From: Nonomuraea sp. SBT364
Lineage (GTDB): Bacteria > Actinomycetota > Actinomycetes > Streptosporangiales > Streptosporangiaceae
Length of the DNA stretch: 64,000 bases
Direction of reading: 5' to 3'
Assembly (NCBI RefSeq): GCF_001083785.1
Contig: NZ_LAVL01000001.1
Coordinates: forward strand, 167,608 to 231,607
Below are positions 1 to 9,733 of this stretch, in pieces. A program made the position numbers and the translations under genes. Under the pieces are notes generated by a model. The model was given only the letters and a program-made list of their open reading frames with translations. It had not been told where the DNA came from and searched no databases. Positions within the stretch are counted from its first letter, which is position 1; the number at the start of each line of letters is the position of its first letter.

Positions 1-786
1 CGGCTGGCCGGGCTCGGCGCCGCCGCCGCCGTGGTCGTCACCCTGCTGGTCCTGATGCCGCTGATCCGCGACCTGCCCCAGGCCGCGCTCGGCGCCGTCA
101 TCATCCTCACCGCCGCCCGCCTGATCGACCTGCCGGCCTTCCGCAGGCTCTGGCGGATCCGCCGCACCGACTTCGTGCTCGCCGCCGTCACCGCCCTCGG
201 CGTGCTCATCTTCGGCGTGCTGGAGGGCATCGTGGTCGGCGTCGTCGTCTCGCTGCTGGAGGTGCTGCGCCGGGCGGTGCTGCCGTACACCGCGGTGCTC
301 GGCCGTACCGGCGACGGGCACGCCTACCGCGACGTGGTCAACTACCGCGACGCCGAGACGCTGCCCGGCCTCGTCGTCTACCGCTTCGACGCGCCGCTGT
401 TCTTCGCCAACGCCGACGTGCTCCGCACCGAGCTGCGCCGCCTGATGACCGACGCCGAACCGCCGGTGCGCCAGATCGTCCTCGACGCCGAAGCCGTCTA
501 CGACATGGACACCACCGGCGTCGAAGCCCTGCACCGCGTCGCCGACGACTGCGACCGCGCCGGCGCACGCCTGGCCTTCGCACGCACCCGCGTCCCCGTA
601 CGCGCCCTCATGCGCGACACCGGCCTCGACGACCGCATCCAGCACTACCAACGGGTGGCCGACGCGGTCGACGCCTACCGCGCCGAGCACCCCGGCCTCG
701 AACCGGCGCGGCCGGGCCGCCCGCGCCGCCGCGGCCTCCTCCATCGGCTGCGCGCGCTGCTCGCCAGACGCCGGTCAGGGACCTAA
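1..786 (+). CDS. SulP family anion permease, C-terminal part (5' cut by window edge)
   Basis: The reading frame is open from base 1 and stops at 784-786, so only about 260 C-terminal residues are present. The first ~85 residues are hydrophobic and hold the last membrane helices of a SulP transporter; the segment ALGAVIILTAARLIDLPAFR is typical of the family. A cytoplasmic STAS domain follows from about residue 115 (VYRFDAPLFFANADVL, then IVLDAEAVYDMDTTGVEAL). SulP proteins carry sulfate, bicarbonate or other anions across the inner membrane. The substrate cannot be read here, but the sulfatase gene directly downstream makes sulfate a reasonable guess. The tail is Arg-rich. Confidence 0.92.
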   Translation, partial: RLAGLGAAAAVVVTLLVLMPLIRDLPQAALGAVIILTAARLIDLPAFRRLWRIRRTDFVLAAVTALGVLIFGVLEGIVVGVVVSLLEVLRRAVLPYTAVLGRTGDGHAYRDVVNYRDAETLPGLVVYRFDAPLFFANADVLRTELRRLMTDAEPPVRQIVLDAEAVYDMDTTGVEALHRVADDCDRAGARLAFARTRVPVRALMRDTGLDDRIQHYQRVADAVDAYRAEHPGLEPARPGRPRRRGLLHRLRALLARRRSGT

Positions 787-1001
787 CAGTTGCGCGCACA
801 CGGGTGGACGACGAGCGCGAAGCCCTTCCCTCGCAAGACGCACCTGAGGGCGGCACAGCGCCGTCCCGGGCCTTCACGCCAAGGCGGCCTTCTGACCTGG
901 TCAAATGCACGCCTGTCGATGTTGGAAGGGAGCGCTGACGGAAAGACCTGAATCGGGGCAAAGCCGCCGACGTGCCCCCTGGGCCGAACGGAGCTTGGCT
1001 G

Positions 1002-3296
1002 ATGCGCGACAGTTCACCGCGATTTCCCGTCCACATGGACAGGAACCACCTGCCCGAACCGGAGTGGAGCTACGGGAACGCGAAGATCGGCACGTACGCC
1101 ACCGAGTCCACCCCCGACTTCCCGAAGCCGAAGGAGGCGCCCGAAGGGGCGCCGAACATCCTGCTGATCCTGCTCGACGACGTGGGGTTCGGCTGGCCGA
1201 GCGTGAACGGCGGCCTGGTCAGGATGCCGACGGCCGAGCGGCTGGCCGCCGACGGACTGCTGTACAACCAGTTCCACACCACGGCGTTGTGCTCGCCGTC
1301 GCGCGCGGCGCTGCTGACCGGACGCAACCACCACACCGTGGCGACCGGCGTGATCCAGGAGATGGCCACCGGTTACCCTGGCTACAGCGGCATCATCCCC
1401 AAAGGCACCGCGACCTTCGCCGAGATCTCAAGCACGCCGGCTACACCTCGGCCTGGTTCGGCAAGAACCACAACGTGCCCGACAACCAGACGAGCCCGGC
1501 AGGCCCGTTCGACAACTGGCCGACCCGTCAAGGCTTCGACTACTTCTACGGGTTCATCGCCGGCGAGACCGACCAGTTCTTCCCCTCCCTGTACCGGGAC
1601 ACCCAGCCGGTCGAGCCTCCGGCGCCGCCGGAGGACGGCTACCAGCTCACCCGCGACCTGGCGGACGAGTGCGTCGGCTGGATCTCCAAGCAGAAGACGA
1701 TCGCGCCCGGCCGTCCGTTCCTGGCCTACTTCTCTCCCGGTGCGGCGCACGCGCCGCAGCACCGTGCACCAGCGACAGCTCGATCGCGGCGTCATCCCGC
1801 CCGGCACCCGGCTCACCGATCGGCCCGAGCAGATCCCCTCATGGGACAGTCAACCGGCTGAGCATCGCCGCCTGTTCGCGCGGCAGGCGGAGAACTTCGC
1901 CGACTTCCTCGAACACACCGACCACGAGGTGGGCCGCGTCATCGACGCGATCGAGGACCTGGGCGAGCTGGACAACACCCTGGTGATCTACATCATCGGC
2001 GACAACGGCTCCAGCGGCGAAGGATCGCTGGTCGGCACCCCCAACGAGGTCATGAGCCTCAACGGCCGGCAGCCGTCGATCGAAGAGGCGATGGGCTTCC
2101 TCGACTCCTGGGGCCTGCCCGGCACCTCACCGCACTACGCCGTCGGCTGGGCCCACGCCGGCGACACGCCCTTCCAGTGGACCAAGCAGGTGGCCTCGCA
2201 CTTCGGCGGCACCCGCAACAGCATGATCGTGTCGTGGCCCGCACGCATCTCCGGCACCGGCGAGATCCGCTCCCAGTTCCACCACATCATCGACGTCACG
2301 CCGACGCTGCTCGAAGTCGTCGGCGTGACGCATCCCACCGAGGTCAACGGCTCCGCCCAGAAACCCATCGAGGGAACGAGCTTCGCCTACACCTTCGACG
2401 CCGCCAACGCCGCCGCACCGAGCCGTCACACCCGGCAGTACTTCGAGATGATGGGCAACCGGGCGATGTACTCCGACGGCTGGATCGCCTCCTGCCGTCA
2501 CGGCCGCCTGCCCTGGGAGACGGCGGGCTCCTACAGCTGGGACGACGACGTGTGGGAGCTCTACGACATCACCGGCGACTTCAGCCAGGCCGTCGACCTC
2601 GCCCGGCAGGAGCCGGAACGGCTGCGGGCGCTGCAGGACATGTTCATGGCCGAAGCCGCCCGCTACAACGTCCTGCCGCTCGACGACCGCTTCGCCGAAC
2701 GACTCGACGTCACCCTGCGCCCCAGCCACTTCGCCGGCCGTGACCGCGTCACCTTCCGCGAGGGCATGGTGCGCCTGCCGGAAGGCAGCGGGCCCAAGCT
2801 CGTCAGCGTCCCGCTCACCGTCACGGCCACGGTCGACGTCCCGGACTCCGGCACCGAGGGCGTGATCTTCGCCATCGGCGGCGACGCCGCCGGCTGGTCG
2901 CTGTTCGGCTGGAAGGGCAAGGCCCGCTTCCACTACAACTTCTTCGGCATCCAGCGCCACGACCTGCTCTCACCCGACACGCTCACACCCGGCGAGCACA
3001 CCATCGCGGTGACGATCACGCCGCGGACCGATCGGCCGGGCGGCCCCGCGGACGTCACGATGGCCGTCGACGGCACACTCGCAGGCGACCTGCACCTGCC
3101 CGAGCAGATCCCGCAGAGGTGCGGCACCGAATGCATGGACGTCGGCATGGACTGCGTCTCGCCCGTCTGCGACGACTACGCCGGCAAGGGCCTGTTCCCC
3201 TTCACCGGCAAGATCCACGAGGTCACCTTCGACTTCCCCGAGGTGACCCAGCCGACCGGCCACGAACGGCTTGAGCTGGCCACCCGGATGGACTGA
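1002..3296 (+). pseudogene. arylsulfatase (type I, formylglycine), frameshifted and internally deleted
   Basis: The ends belong to one large arylsulfatase. The N-terminal part has the metal-binding LILLDDVGFG and the CSPSR signature, whose Cys97 would be converted to formylglycine; the later frame has the metal-site motif IIGDNGSS and a C-terminal beta-rich region. The frame breaks twice. At about 1428 one base is missing (ATC-TC-AAG where ATC-CTC-AAG restores the Leu-Lys-His-Ala-Gly-Tyr path). The protein then runs in another frame until about 1762, where the original frame resumes at VHQRQLDRGVIPPG. By memory of the family about 30 residues are lost at that junction. The start is ATG 1002 after a GGAG eight bases upstream; GTG 972 is possible. 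The gene follows a SulP permease, suggesting sulfate-ester scavenging. The first indel could be sequencing error; the deletion is unlikely to be. Confidence 0.85.
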
Positions 3297-3413
3297 TCAG
3301 CCGCGCCAGGCGTGACGCCGGACGTCCGGTTCCGCTCAGCAACGCTCCGGCCGCGGATTCCGGCGATGATCAGGGTGGCGATCCAGTGGGCGAGGACACG
3401 AAGGCGGGTCATG

Positions 3414-3845
3414 TCACGCAGGCTGGGACACGCTCGGAACTCGTTCCCGGCGCAGCAGGTCCCGCCAATCGGCCGGCCAGTTGATCAGCGCGAAGATGAC
3501 CATGATCACCAGGTTGGCCGGGGCGGCGACGCGTTCATGGACTTCGCTGCCGGCCACGATGTGCGTCGTGGTCGCGGCGGTGAGGACCAGGATCAGGGCT
3601 GTCGCGCCGAGGAACTTGAATCGCCGGCGCGGAATGACCAGCAATACGGCGCACACTCCCTCGATGGCCCCGACCACGAATCTGAACCAGGACGGGTAAC
3701 CCCACTCCACGAACTTCACCGAGTACGCCGGCCCGAAGAACGTGGGGCCGGGCCAGTACTTCGTAACGAAGCCCAGGAAGAACGTGGTCGCCACGAACCA
3801 GTAGAAGGCCGTGAGCAGCCGTCGCGGCCACACGCGGGTGGGCAT
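3414..3845 (-). CDS. DoxX-like four-helix membrane protein
   Basis: A 143-residue integral membrane protein with about four hydrophobic helices (LLTAFYWFVATTFFLGFVTK, a segment around VVGAIEGVCAVLLVIP, ATALILVLTAA, LVIMVIFALINW), the size and layout of DoxX-like proteins. The family is linked to thiol/quinone redox or stress functions, but its biochemical role is poorly defined. A GGAGGAA lies six bases before the ATG. It is downstream of, and on the same strand as, a VOC-family remnant (3893-4092), and both diverge from the SigJ-type sigma factor at 4177; such trios are common in actinomycetes. It converges on the arylsulfatase. Confidence 0.8.
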   Translation of the reverse strand: MPTRVWPRRLLTAFYWFVATTFFLGFVTKYWPGPTFFGPAYSVKFVEWGYPSWFRFVVGAIEGVCAVLLVIPRRRFKFLGATALILVLTAATTTHIVAGSEVHERVAAPANLVIMVIFALINWPADWRDLLRRERVPSVSQPA

Positions 3846-3892
3846 GATGATTTCCTCCGCAGTAATTCGTTCGGAAAAGGGCTATCGGCAGT

Positions 3893-4092
3893 TCAGGCCG
3901 GTTGGATCTCGATGCCGGCGACGTGCCAGTACGCGACGGGCCCGGGCCGATGTCCTGGCCGTTGGCGGAGAACCGACGTAGTACGTACGGCTCGTCCGTG
4001 TACGGCTCGACGCCCAGCAGGGCGCTGCACATGGCCTTGGCGGCGGCGAGGTTGTCCGCCGGGTGAATGACGGTCTTGATGCCATCGGTCAT
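3893..4092 (-). pseudogene. VOC/glyoxalase-family protein, truncated remnant
   Basis: The N-terminal 40 residues (MTDGIKTVIHPADNLAAAKA, then LLGVEPYTDEPYV) are a standard VOC-domain opening. Coding sense then switches frame (GFSANGQDIG-like residues are split) and ends abruptly with YWHVAGIEIQPA and a stop. A complete protein of this type is about 120 residues, so roughly half is missing. The span of 200 bases is not divisible by three, in line with a net frameshift. It would have shared a divergent promoter region with the sigma factor at 4177 and an operon with DoxX. Function is probably lost. Confidence 0.6.
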
Positions 4093-4176
4093 GGCGTACT
4101 CCTCGTGGTTGTCGGTCACATCGGCGCAGGCCGGCTGGTCATAGAGATGACCCGACCCGACGAAGGAATGTGACCG

Positions 4177-5085
4177 ATGGGTGAGCACGAGATCCTGGCC
4201 GGCCGATTCGAGGAGCATCGCCGTCATCTGCGGGCGGTGGCCTGCCAACTGCTCGGTTCACCGAGCGAGGCCGATGACGCCGTCCAGGAGGCGTGGCTGC
4301 GGCTCAGCCGCTCCGACACCAGCGAGGTGGAGAATCTGCGGGGGTGGCTGACCACGGTCGTCGCGCGCGTTTCGCTGAACATGCTGCGCTCGCGCACCAC
4401 CCTGCGCGAAGACCTGCTGGAGGCGGCGCCTCCGGACGCGGCCGACGACGGCGGGAGCGATCCGGAGCAGGCCGCGTTGGTGTCCGACTCGGTCGGTCTG
4501 GCGATGCAGGTGGTGCTGGACATGCTCGCTCCCGCCGAGCGGCTGGCCTTCGTCCTGCATGACGTCTTCGCCGTGCCGTTCGAGGAGATCGCACCGATCG
4601 TGGATCGCAACACGGCCGCGACCAGGAAGCTCGCCAGCAGGGCCCGGCGGCGGGTCCAGGGGGCGGACCCGCCGACCGGCGCCGACCTGCTGCGGCAGCG
4701 GGAGATCGTCGGCGCCTTCCTCGCGGCCTCGCGGGGCGGTGACTTCGGCGCCTTGCTCGCGTTGCTCGACCCGGACGTGGTGCTGCACGCCGATCGGGCG
4801 GCCGTGCTGACGGGCGCGTCCAGGCGGCTCCGCGGTTCCCCGGCGGTGGCCGAGACCTTCAGCGGCCGAGCCCAGGGCGCCCGACTGGCGCTGGTCGACG
4901 GGGCCGCCGGAGCCGTCTGGTCAGCGGGCGGGCGGGCGCGCATGGCGTTCGACTTCACGATCACGGCGGGGCGGATCACCGAGATCAACCTGATCGCCGA
5001 TCTCGATCACCTGCGCGCACTCGACCTGGAAGTCATCGAGGAGGCTGGGGCGACCGCTCAGGCGCTCGGCGGTCAGGCGTCCTGA
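4177..5085 (+). CDS. ECF RNA polymerase sigma factor, SigJ type with C-terminal SnoaL-like domain
   Basis: A 302-residue ECF sigma factor. Region 2 is at about residues 8-75 (VACQLLGSPSEADDAVQEAW), region 4 at about 110-165 (LAPAERLAFVLHDVFAVPFE). A C-terminal SnoaL/NTF2-like fold follows from about 175 (REIVGAFLAASRGGDFGALL, then TITAGRITEINLI). This is the layout of the SigJ (ECF41-like) class, where the C-terminal domain modulates the sigma factor in place of a separate anti-sigma factor. AAGGAA lies eight bases before the ATG. It diverges from a VOC remnant and DoxX, the kind of genes such factors usually sit beside and control. One plausible target is therefore broken. Confidence 0.9.
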   Translation: MGEHEILAGRFEEHRRHLRAVACQLLGSPSEADDAVQEAWLRLSRSDTSEVENLRGWLTTVVARVSLNMLRSRTTLREDLLEAAPPDAADDGGSDPEQAALVSDSVGLAMQVVLDMLAPAERLAFVLHDVFAVPFEEIAPIVDRNTAATRKLASRARRRVQGADPPTGADLLRQREIVGAFLAASRGGDFGALLALLDPDVVLHADRAAVLTGASRRLRGSPAVAETFSGRAQGARLALVDGAAGAVWSAGGRARMAFDFTITAGRITEINLIADLDHLRALDLEVIEEAGATAQALGGQAS

Positions 5086-5373
5086 GCGTCCCCAGCGACG
5101 TTGCCGATCGGCGCAACGTCCAGCGGAAGCCTGCGCGAGGTCGACGCGTAACTGGCGCTGATCGACCCCGGCGGCCCCGCGCCATCTCTAGTGGGGTTCT
5201 CGTAGCCCCGATAGACACATGAAACTTAACCGAAACGGTCGCCGACCTGCACGGACCACCTGGCGGAAACGGCGGGCCGCTCGTCGCGGAGCTGTTCTGC
5301 GGCTCGGGCAACCTGGGCCTGCATCTCGGCCGCACGCTCGGCACAGCGGTGCACGCGGCGGAGCTGGAGCCTC

Positions 5374-5553
5374 GATTGGTTGTACGCCAGCCCCACCGGA
5401 AACTTCGACCACGACGGCCCGCGAGTCGGCCACTACCGGGTCGGTGGCCCTGCGGGCATCGGCCTCATTTCCTATGCCGACTTCGCCATCGCCCTGCTCG
5501 ACGAGATCGACACCCCCAAGCACCACCGCACCCAGATCGCTTTCACCAACTGA
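5374..5553 (+). pseudogene. C-terminal fragment of an NAD(P)H-binding SDR-like protein
   Basis: The last 59 codons of a frame ending at TGA 5551-5553 contain HYRVGGPAGIGLISYADFAI followed by ALLDEIDTPKHHRTQIAFTN. This is the conserved C-terminal end of the NmrA/YwnB-like NAD(P)H-binding family (COG2910 type). No N-terminal nucleotide-binding motif is found upstream; a different, methyltransferase-like fragment lies there instead. I read it as the 3' remnant of a deleted gene. Confidence 0.5.
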
Positions 5554-5774
5554 TCCCACGGGCGAAGCGGCGACTGCTCGACGACTGAGCGGTGGGGGCG
5601 CCCAGACAGACCCACCACGTCGAGCGAACAAGCGACGAGTAAGGTCACTCCGGGAACAGCCCTTCCGAAGTAGCCTGGCCGCATGCCGTCCTCCACCCCC
5701 AGCTCGGCCTCGCTCGGCCCGGCTCCGGATCGCGCTGAAATCACATCACGATAGGTGGTCGGGCCTCCCGACCG

Positions 5775-5960
5775 GTGGTGCTCACCGTGCTCGCCGCACT
5801 GTTGGGGACGGAACGCGAATACGTCCGCGACCGCACCCTGGAAGGCCACGAATCCGCCCGCGCCCGCGGCAAAGCCATCGGCGGCGCCGCCGTCACCGAC
5901 GAGCCCATGCTCTCCACGGCCCTGCACCTGCGCGACCATGACCAGCAGAGCGCGACCTGA
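5775..5960 (+). pseudogene. serine recombinase (resolvase) fragment
   Basis: The frame reads EREYVRDRTLEGHESARARG followed by a short basic linker. This matches the end of the catalytic domain of serine recombinases (family pattern E-R-x-x-I-x-E-R-T-x-x-G-x-x-x-A-R-A-R-G). The catalytic serine region upstream and the DNA-binding domain downstream are both missing. It marks an old mobile element or invertase in this gene-poor stretch. A second recombinase scrap lies at the far end of the window (63359-63600). Confidence 0.55.
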
Positions 5961-6450
5961 CCGGCCCGGCCCGTCAGCGCCCGGGGAACGGCTGAAACGC
6001 GGGAGCTATGGCAGGTGGATCGCCTCGGCCGCGCGGCGGCAGACCGGGTACACCGGGTTCCCGCCCACGTCCAGCCCCTCCACCAGCCGGTCTTCGATCA
6101 CCACAATGTCCCACCGGCCCGTCAGCCACGGCCATGACCTCTCATGGGTGTCCTCTGGCGTTGCTGGCGAAGAGGCGCACGGACGGCGGAGCCGTCGCGG
6201 GGAAGATGCCCAGGGCGTGCTTCCCTGAACGCACTCCGAATATGATCAACTACCAGGTCGTTCCATGTCACAAGATCAGCGACAGAGCCCTTTTCGGTCG
6301 TACTCGCCTCTGCACACCAGCCAGTCCGCCGACACCTGGCGACGACTCTCCGCAGGCGACTGGGCCGACTACGCCGCCGAAGTCAGCCGCCGAAGTCAGC
6401 CGTCGCACTTCACCGCAAACAACAGCCGGACCACGAACAAGGAGCGAACC

Positions 6451-7179
6451 ATGAGATTCGACGACCATCGCGTTGTCATCACTGCCGCTGGCCGCGACTT
6501 CGGGAGAACTCTGGCGATCCGGCTCGCAGACCTCGGCGCGGAGGTCTTCCTGTCCGCACGCAGCCTCGCTGCCGCTGAGCGTGTCCGCGATGAGATCCGC
6601 GACCGAGGCCATCGGCAGGTCCACGCCTATGCCTGCAACCTGACGGATCCCGCCTCGATCCGCGACTTCGCGTCCGGTGTCTCCCAGCTCACCGACCGCG
6701 TCGACCTCCTGATCAACAACGGTTCGCGCTACCTCCACGGGCCGGACCTCCAGTCAGCCTCCGACGCCGATGTGGTCGACACCATCGCGTCCGGCGCAAC
6801 GGGCACGGTCCTGACCGTGAAGAACTTCCTCCCTCTCCTGCTCAACTCGGCCAAGCCGGATGTGGTGACGATGGTCTCCGCCTGCGGAACGGCCGGACAT
6901 CACCGCTCGGATGCGCACGACGCCTTCTATGCAGCCAAGAGCGCTCAAGCCGGGTTCACAGAGATCCTCTCCAAGCGCCTGCGGCCACAGGGAGTCCGGG
7001 TGATATCGCTCTACCCACCCGACTTCGACAACACCGACCCTCTGTCTGAGGAGTGGAAGTCCACGCCACGGGAGGCCAAGGACGCCCTCACCGCACAGTC
7101 TCTCGTGGAGTGCATCCTCTTCGCAGTCAGCCAGCCCCGTGACTGCTTCATCAAGGAATTCCATTTCGAACAGGTCTGA
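6451..7179 (+). CDS. SDR family oxidoreductase, divergent active site
   Basis: A 242-residue short-chain dehydrogenase/reductase-like protein. The nucleotide-binding turn is altered (ITAAGRDFGRTLAIRLADLG instead of TGxxxGIG), and NNAG is reduced to LLINNGSRYLHG. The active-site region reads VSACGTAGHHRSDAHDAFYA followed by AKSAQAGF. Aligned on the Lys, the catalytic Tyr position is Phe, with a Tyr one residue later, so the YxxxK motif is absent. The ATG is preceded by GGAG six bases away. It stands alone between fragments and a convergent MFS gene. Activity as a normal SDR is doubtful; a shifted-Tyr catalytic arrangement is possible. Confidence 0.8.
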   Translation: MRFDDHRVVITAAGRDFGRTLAIRLADLGAEVFLSARSLAAAERVRDEIRDRGHRQVHAYACNLTDPASIRDFASGVSQLTDRVDLLINNGSRYLHGPDLQSASDADVVDTIASGATGTVLTVKNFLPLLLNSAKPDVVTMVSACGTAGHHRSDAHDAFYAAKSAQAGFTEILSKRLRPQGVRVISLYPPDFDNTDPLSEEWKSTPREAKDALTAQSLVECILFAVSQPRDCFIKEFHFEQV

Positions 7180-7458
7180 GCGCTCGCATCCTCAAGCAAG
7201 GCTGACGTCGGCTCCTCGCCCCGGATCCGGACGACCCTGTGCTTGGCCAGATGCCATGCCACATCGCCGGCTGCGACCGGCCCTGCGTCCAGGACCGCCC
7301 AGGTCGCCGAGCGGATGCCGGCCAGGCCCGGCGCGGTGGGCGGCGACTGACTGCCGCTGGACCTGCGGGTCGATCCGGGCTGGCCAGGGCCACCTTCATG
7401 CCATGGCAGCCGTCTCGGACGCATCACGACCTCCAACGACCAGCCAAGGAGCCCCGTC

Positions 7459-7584
7459 ATGACCCCGCTCGAACGCGCCCTCGCCGAAGCGCTCACGGAA
7501 ATCGTCATCGGGCGACGACGCGGCCATCACACCCGAGGACAAGATGGAGGTGCTGGAGCCGTGATCAATCGTCGTTCCGGTTGA
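7459..7584 (+). other. possible small ORF, probably frameshifted
   Basis: ATG 7459 has a good AAGGAG eight bases upstream and starts MTPLERALAEALTEIVIG; the frame closes at 7584 inside the 3' end of the convergent MFS gene. A one-base shift near 7513 would give an acidic tail (DDAAITPEDKMEVLEP) ending at 7563. Either version is too short to assign. Around it, 7180-7458 shows no other frame I would defend. Confidence 0.25.
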
Positions 7585-8800
7585 TCTCGATCTTCCGAAG
7601 CGACGGAACCAGTAACGTCACCAGCATCGCCGCCGCTGCCACCCCGCCGCCGGTGACGGCGACCGCTGCCGTTCCGAATGCTGCGGCGAGGAATGGGGTG
7701 GACAGCTGTCCTATGGGGATGGACACAGAGGACCAGAACTCGTCGTGGGCGCCGACCCGGGAGAGCAGCCGCTCCGGAATGTGGGTGTTATTGACGGTCT
7801 CCCACACGACGGTGAAGAACTCGGCGACCACGCCCGCCACGAATGCCGCCACGGCCAGCCAGAAGGTGTTCGCGCCGGCACCGAGCAGGATCAGCGGGAC
7901 GGCGGCCAGCGACATCGAGGCCAGTGCCGGCACCATCGGCCGCCGCACCGTCACCCTCACCATCACCACACTCGCCAGCAGCGCCCCGACACCGCGAGCG
8001 CTCAGCACCACTCCCCAGCCCGCAGCGCCGATCGTGTCCTCGGCAATCACCGGGCCCAGAATCTGCCAGACACCCATGTTGAGGGCGTTGAACACGGCAA
8101 AGGCCGACGTCACCGCCCAGATCCACGGCTGGGAGCTGAAGTAGCCCCAGCCCTCCCGCAGTTCGCCGAGCATCGTCGAGCCACCCTCGCTGCGCGGTGG
8201 CAGGTCCGGCAACGACATCCGGGCGAAGCACGCGGCCGCAAGGAGGAAGGACACCGCGTCCACGGCGATCGCCCAGCCGCCGCCCACGGAAGCGGTCAGC
8301 AGGCCGGCTGCCGTCGGCCCGATGATCCGCGTGGTGTTCCTGACGGAGGCCAGCAGGGAACTGGCCCGCTGAATGCCGCGTCCTGCCGTCAGATTCGCGA
8401 CGATGCCGCGCAGCGCCGGCGTGGTCAGTCCCTGAAAGATGCCGTTGACGGCGGACAGCGGCAGCAGGAACGCCGGGTGCTGCTCGGTCAGGAGGAGGAG
8501 CGCGACGCCGACCTGGGTAAGGCCGGCACCCAGGCTGGTGAGGCACAGCACGGTGTCGCGCCGATAGCGGTCGGCGATACCGCCGCCGAGTAGCAGCGCC
8601 GCGGCCATCGGGACCAAGGCCGCAGTGGTGACCGCTGACAGCCAGGCCGCACTGCCGGTGACCTCCAGGACGCCGAACGCCAGGGCCACAGGCGACATGG
8701 CACTGCCGACCATGGAGACCGACTGGCCGCCCAGAAACCACCGGAAGGCGGCTGAGCGGAGCGGCCGCCCGGACACGGGGCCAGTACGAGATACCGGCAA
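7565..8800 (-). CDS. MFS transporter (EntS/MFS_3-like exporter)
   Basis: About 411 residues with some 11-12 hydrophobic helices. The N-terminal half holds FRWFLGGQSVSMVGSAMSPV and the loop GGGIADRYRRDT, the Asp-Arg loop-2 signature of the major facilitator superfamily. Overall it resembles the MFS_3/enterobactin-exporter branch, typically drug or siderophore efflux. I chose TTG 8800, giving MPVSRTGPVSGRPLRSAAFR, which matches how these proteins usually begin and has AAAGGGGA just upstream; GTG or ATG starts at 8875 or 8845 are possible. No linked regulator or biosynthetic gene indicates the substrate. Confidence 0.85.
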   Translation of the reverse strand: MPVSRTGPVSGRPLRSAAFRWFLGGQSVSMVGSAMSPVALAFGVLEVTGSAAWLSAVTTAALVPMAAALLLGGGIADRYRRDTVLCLTSLGAGLTQVGVALLLLTEQHPAFLLPLSAVNGIFQGLTTPALRGIVANLTAGRGIQRASSLLASVRNTTRIIGPTAAGLLTASVGGGWAIAVDAVSFLLAAACFARMSLPDLPPRSEGGSTMLGELREGWGYFSSQPWIWAVTSAFAVFNALNMGVWQILGPVIAEDTIGAAGWGVVLSARGVGALLASVVMVRVTVRRPMVPALASMSLAAVPLILLGAGANTFWLAVAAFVAGVVAEFFTVVWETVNNTHIPERLLSRVGAHDEFWSSVSIPIGQLSTPFLAAAFGTAAVAVTGGGVAAAAMLVTLLVPSLRKIEINRNDD

Positions 8801-9035
8801 CGCGTCCCCTTTCAGATGTTTGATGATCTCGGCTCTCTGGCGCATCTGGTGCGGGCTCCGAGGCGCGACCACCACTCAGAAGTTCGATGAGGAACGCTCA
8901 ACCTTCACAGGCTCTGGTGGGTCGACGTCAGCGATGCCGTCGCAGAACTTCTGCGCCTCAACACTCAGAGGGTGCCTCGGATCCTCAAAATAGCGATCTT
9001 CAAGGAAGATCTCAGGGGCACGTTGCCAGGGACTG

Positions 9036-9701
9036 TCACGTTGGTGATCGGGAGCCTGATTGGTCGTTGCCCGACGCGAGGGGCAGCAGGCAGGTCAGTA
9101 CGGTGGTCAGCGCTCGTTCGACGGTCTCCGCATCGATCTCTTCAGGATCGGCGATGTGCTCGTTGACCAGGCCGTTGGTCAGGCAGTGCAGGATGAGCGC
9201 GGCCTGGTCGAGATCCACGGCGGGGCGGGCGCCGGTACGCCCGGCGACTTCGGCGATCGAGCGGGCGGCACCTTCGCGCTGGGCGCGGCGCATCGGGGTG
9301 AGGATCTCCCTGGTGGGCTCGTCGCGGGCCGCGCGGGCCGCGAATTCCAGGCCGAGGTGCCCCCGGCCGTCGTCTTCCACGATCCGCCGGGCGACCAGCG
9401 ACGCCACCCGGCCGATCAGCGTGGGCAGGTCGTCGGTGTCGCGGATCTCCTCCCGCACGGCGGCCAGTTCCGTCTCGGCGCTGTCGCCGAGGATGGCGCC
9501 GAACAGTTCCTGTTTGCCGCCGAAGTTCGAGTAGACGGCCCCTTTGGTGAAGCCGGCGCCGGCCGCGATGTCCTCGATGCGGGCGTCGGCGTAGCCGCGT
9601 TCGGCGAACACTCGCGCTGCCTCGGCCAGCAGCCGGCGGCGTACCTCCTCGCGCGGCAGACGCCGGTTCGGGCTTGTCTCGTGCTCAGCGTTCACGCTCA
9701 C
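9036..9701 (-). CDS. TetR family transcriptional regulator
   Basis: About 221 residues. The N-terminal HTH is clear (RVFAERGYADARIEDIAAGA then GFTKGAVYSNFGGKQELFGA), followed by a variable ligand-binding domain. The start is GTG 9701 (VSVNAEHETSPNRRLPREEV) or GTG 9695; no Shine-Dalgarno is seen, so the message may be nearly leaderless. A perfect palindrome (9705-9733) sits directly upstream, and a further half-site precedes the divergent acyltransferase gene. This is strong context for autorepression and control of 9776-10921. Confidence 0.92.
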   Translation of the reverse strand: MSVNAEHETSPNRRLPREEVRRRLLAEAARVFAERGYADARIEDIAAGAGFTKGAVYSNFGGKQELFGAILGDSAETELAAVREEIRDTDDLPTLIGRVASLVARRIVEDDGRGHLGLEFAARAARDEPTREILTPMRRAQREGAARSIAEVAGRTGARPAVDLDQAALILHCLTNGLVNEHIADPEEIDAETVERALTTVLTCLLPLASGNDQSGSRSPT

Positions 9702-9704
9702 AGC

Positions 9705-9733
9705 ATACCGAAAGTACTCAATACTTTCGGTAT
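9705..9733. promoter_or_regulatory. TetR operator: perfect 12-5-12 palindrome plus a third half-site
   Basis: ATACCGAAAGTA (9705-9716) and TACTTTCGGTAT (9722-9733) are exact reverse complements separated by CTCAA. A third copy of the half-site, CTTTCGGTAT, lies at 9755-9764 immediately before the GGAGG of the acyltransferase gene. The palindrome begins 4 bases from the TetR start codon. Binding would block both divergent transcripts. Confidence 0.85.

Larger units (their letters stand above)
5086..6450. other. gene graveyard between the sigma factor and the SDR gene
   Basis: No intact gene is visible in these 1.36 kb. Beside the two fragments listed separately (5374-5553 and 5775-5960), three short stretches look coding in only one frame. 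About 5270-5370 (+) reads LVAELFCGSGNLGLHLGR, which resembles motif I of a class I methyltransferase. About 6006-6125 (-) reads DIVVIEDRLVEGLDVGGNPV and continues to a TAG stop; I do not recognise it. The rest has no convincing frame. The pattern suggests repeated deletion next to a lost mobile element. Confidence 0.5.

Noticed and set aside
5200..5380. complete methyltransferase gene near 5270
   Set aside because: Only one motif-I-like phrase is seen; the sequence switches to an unrelated C-terminal fragment within 100 bases.
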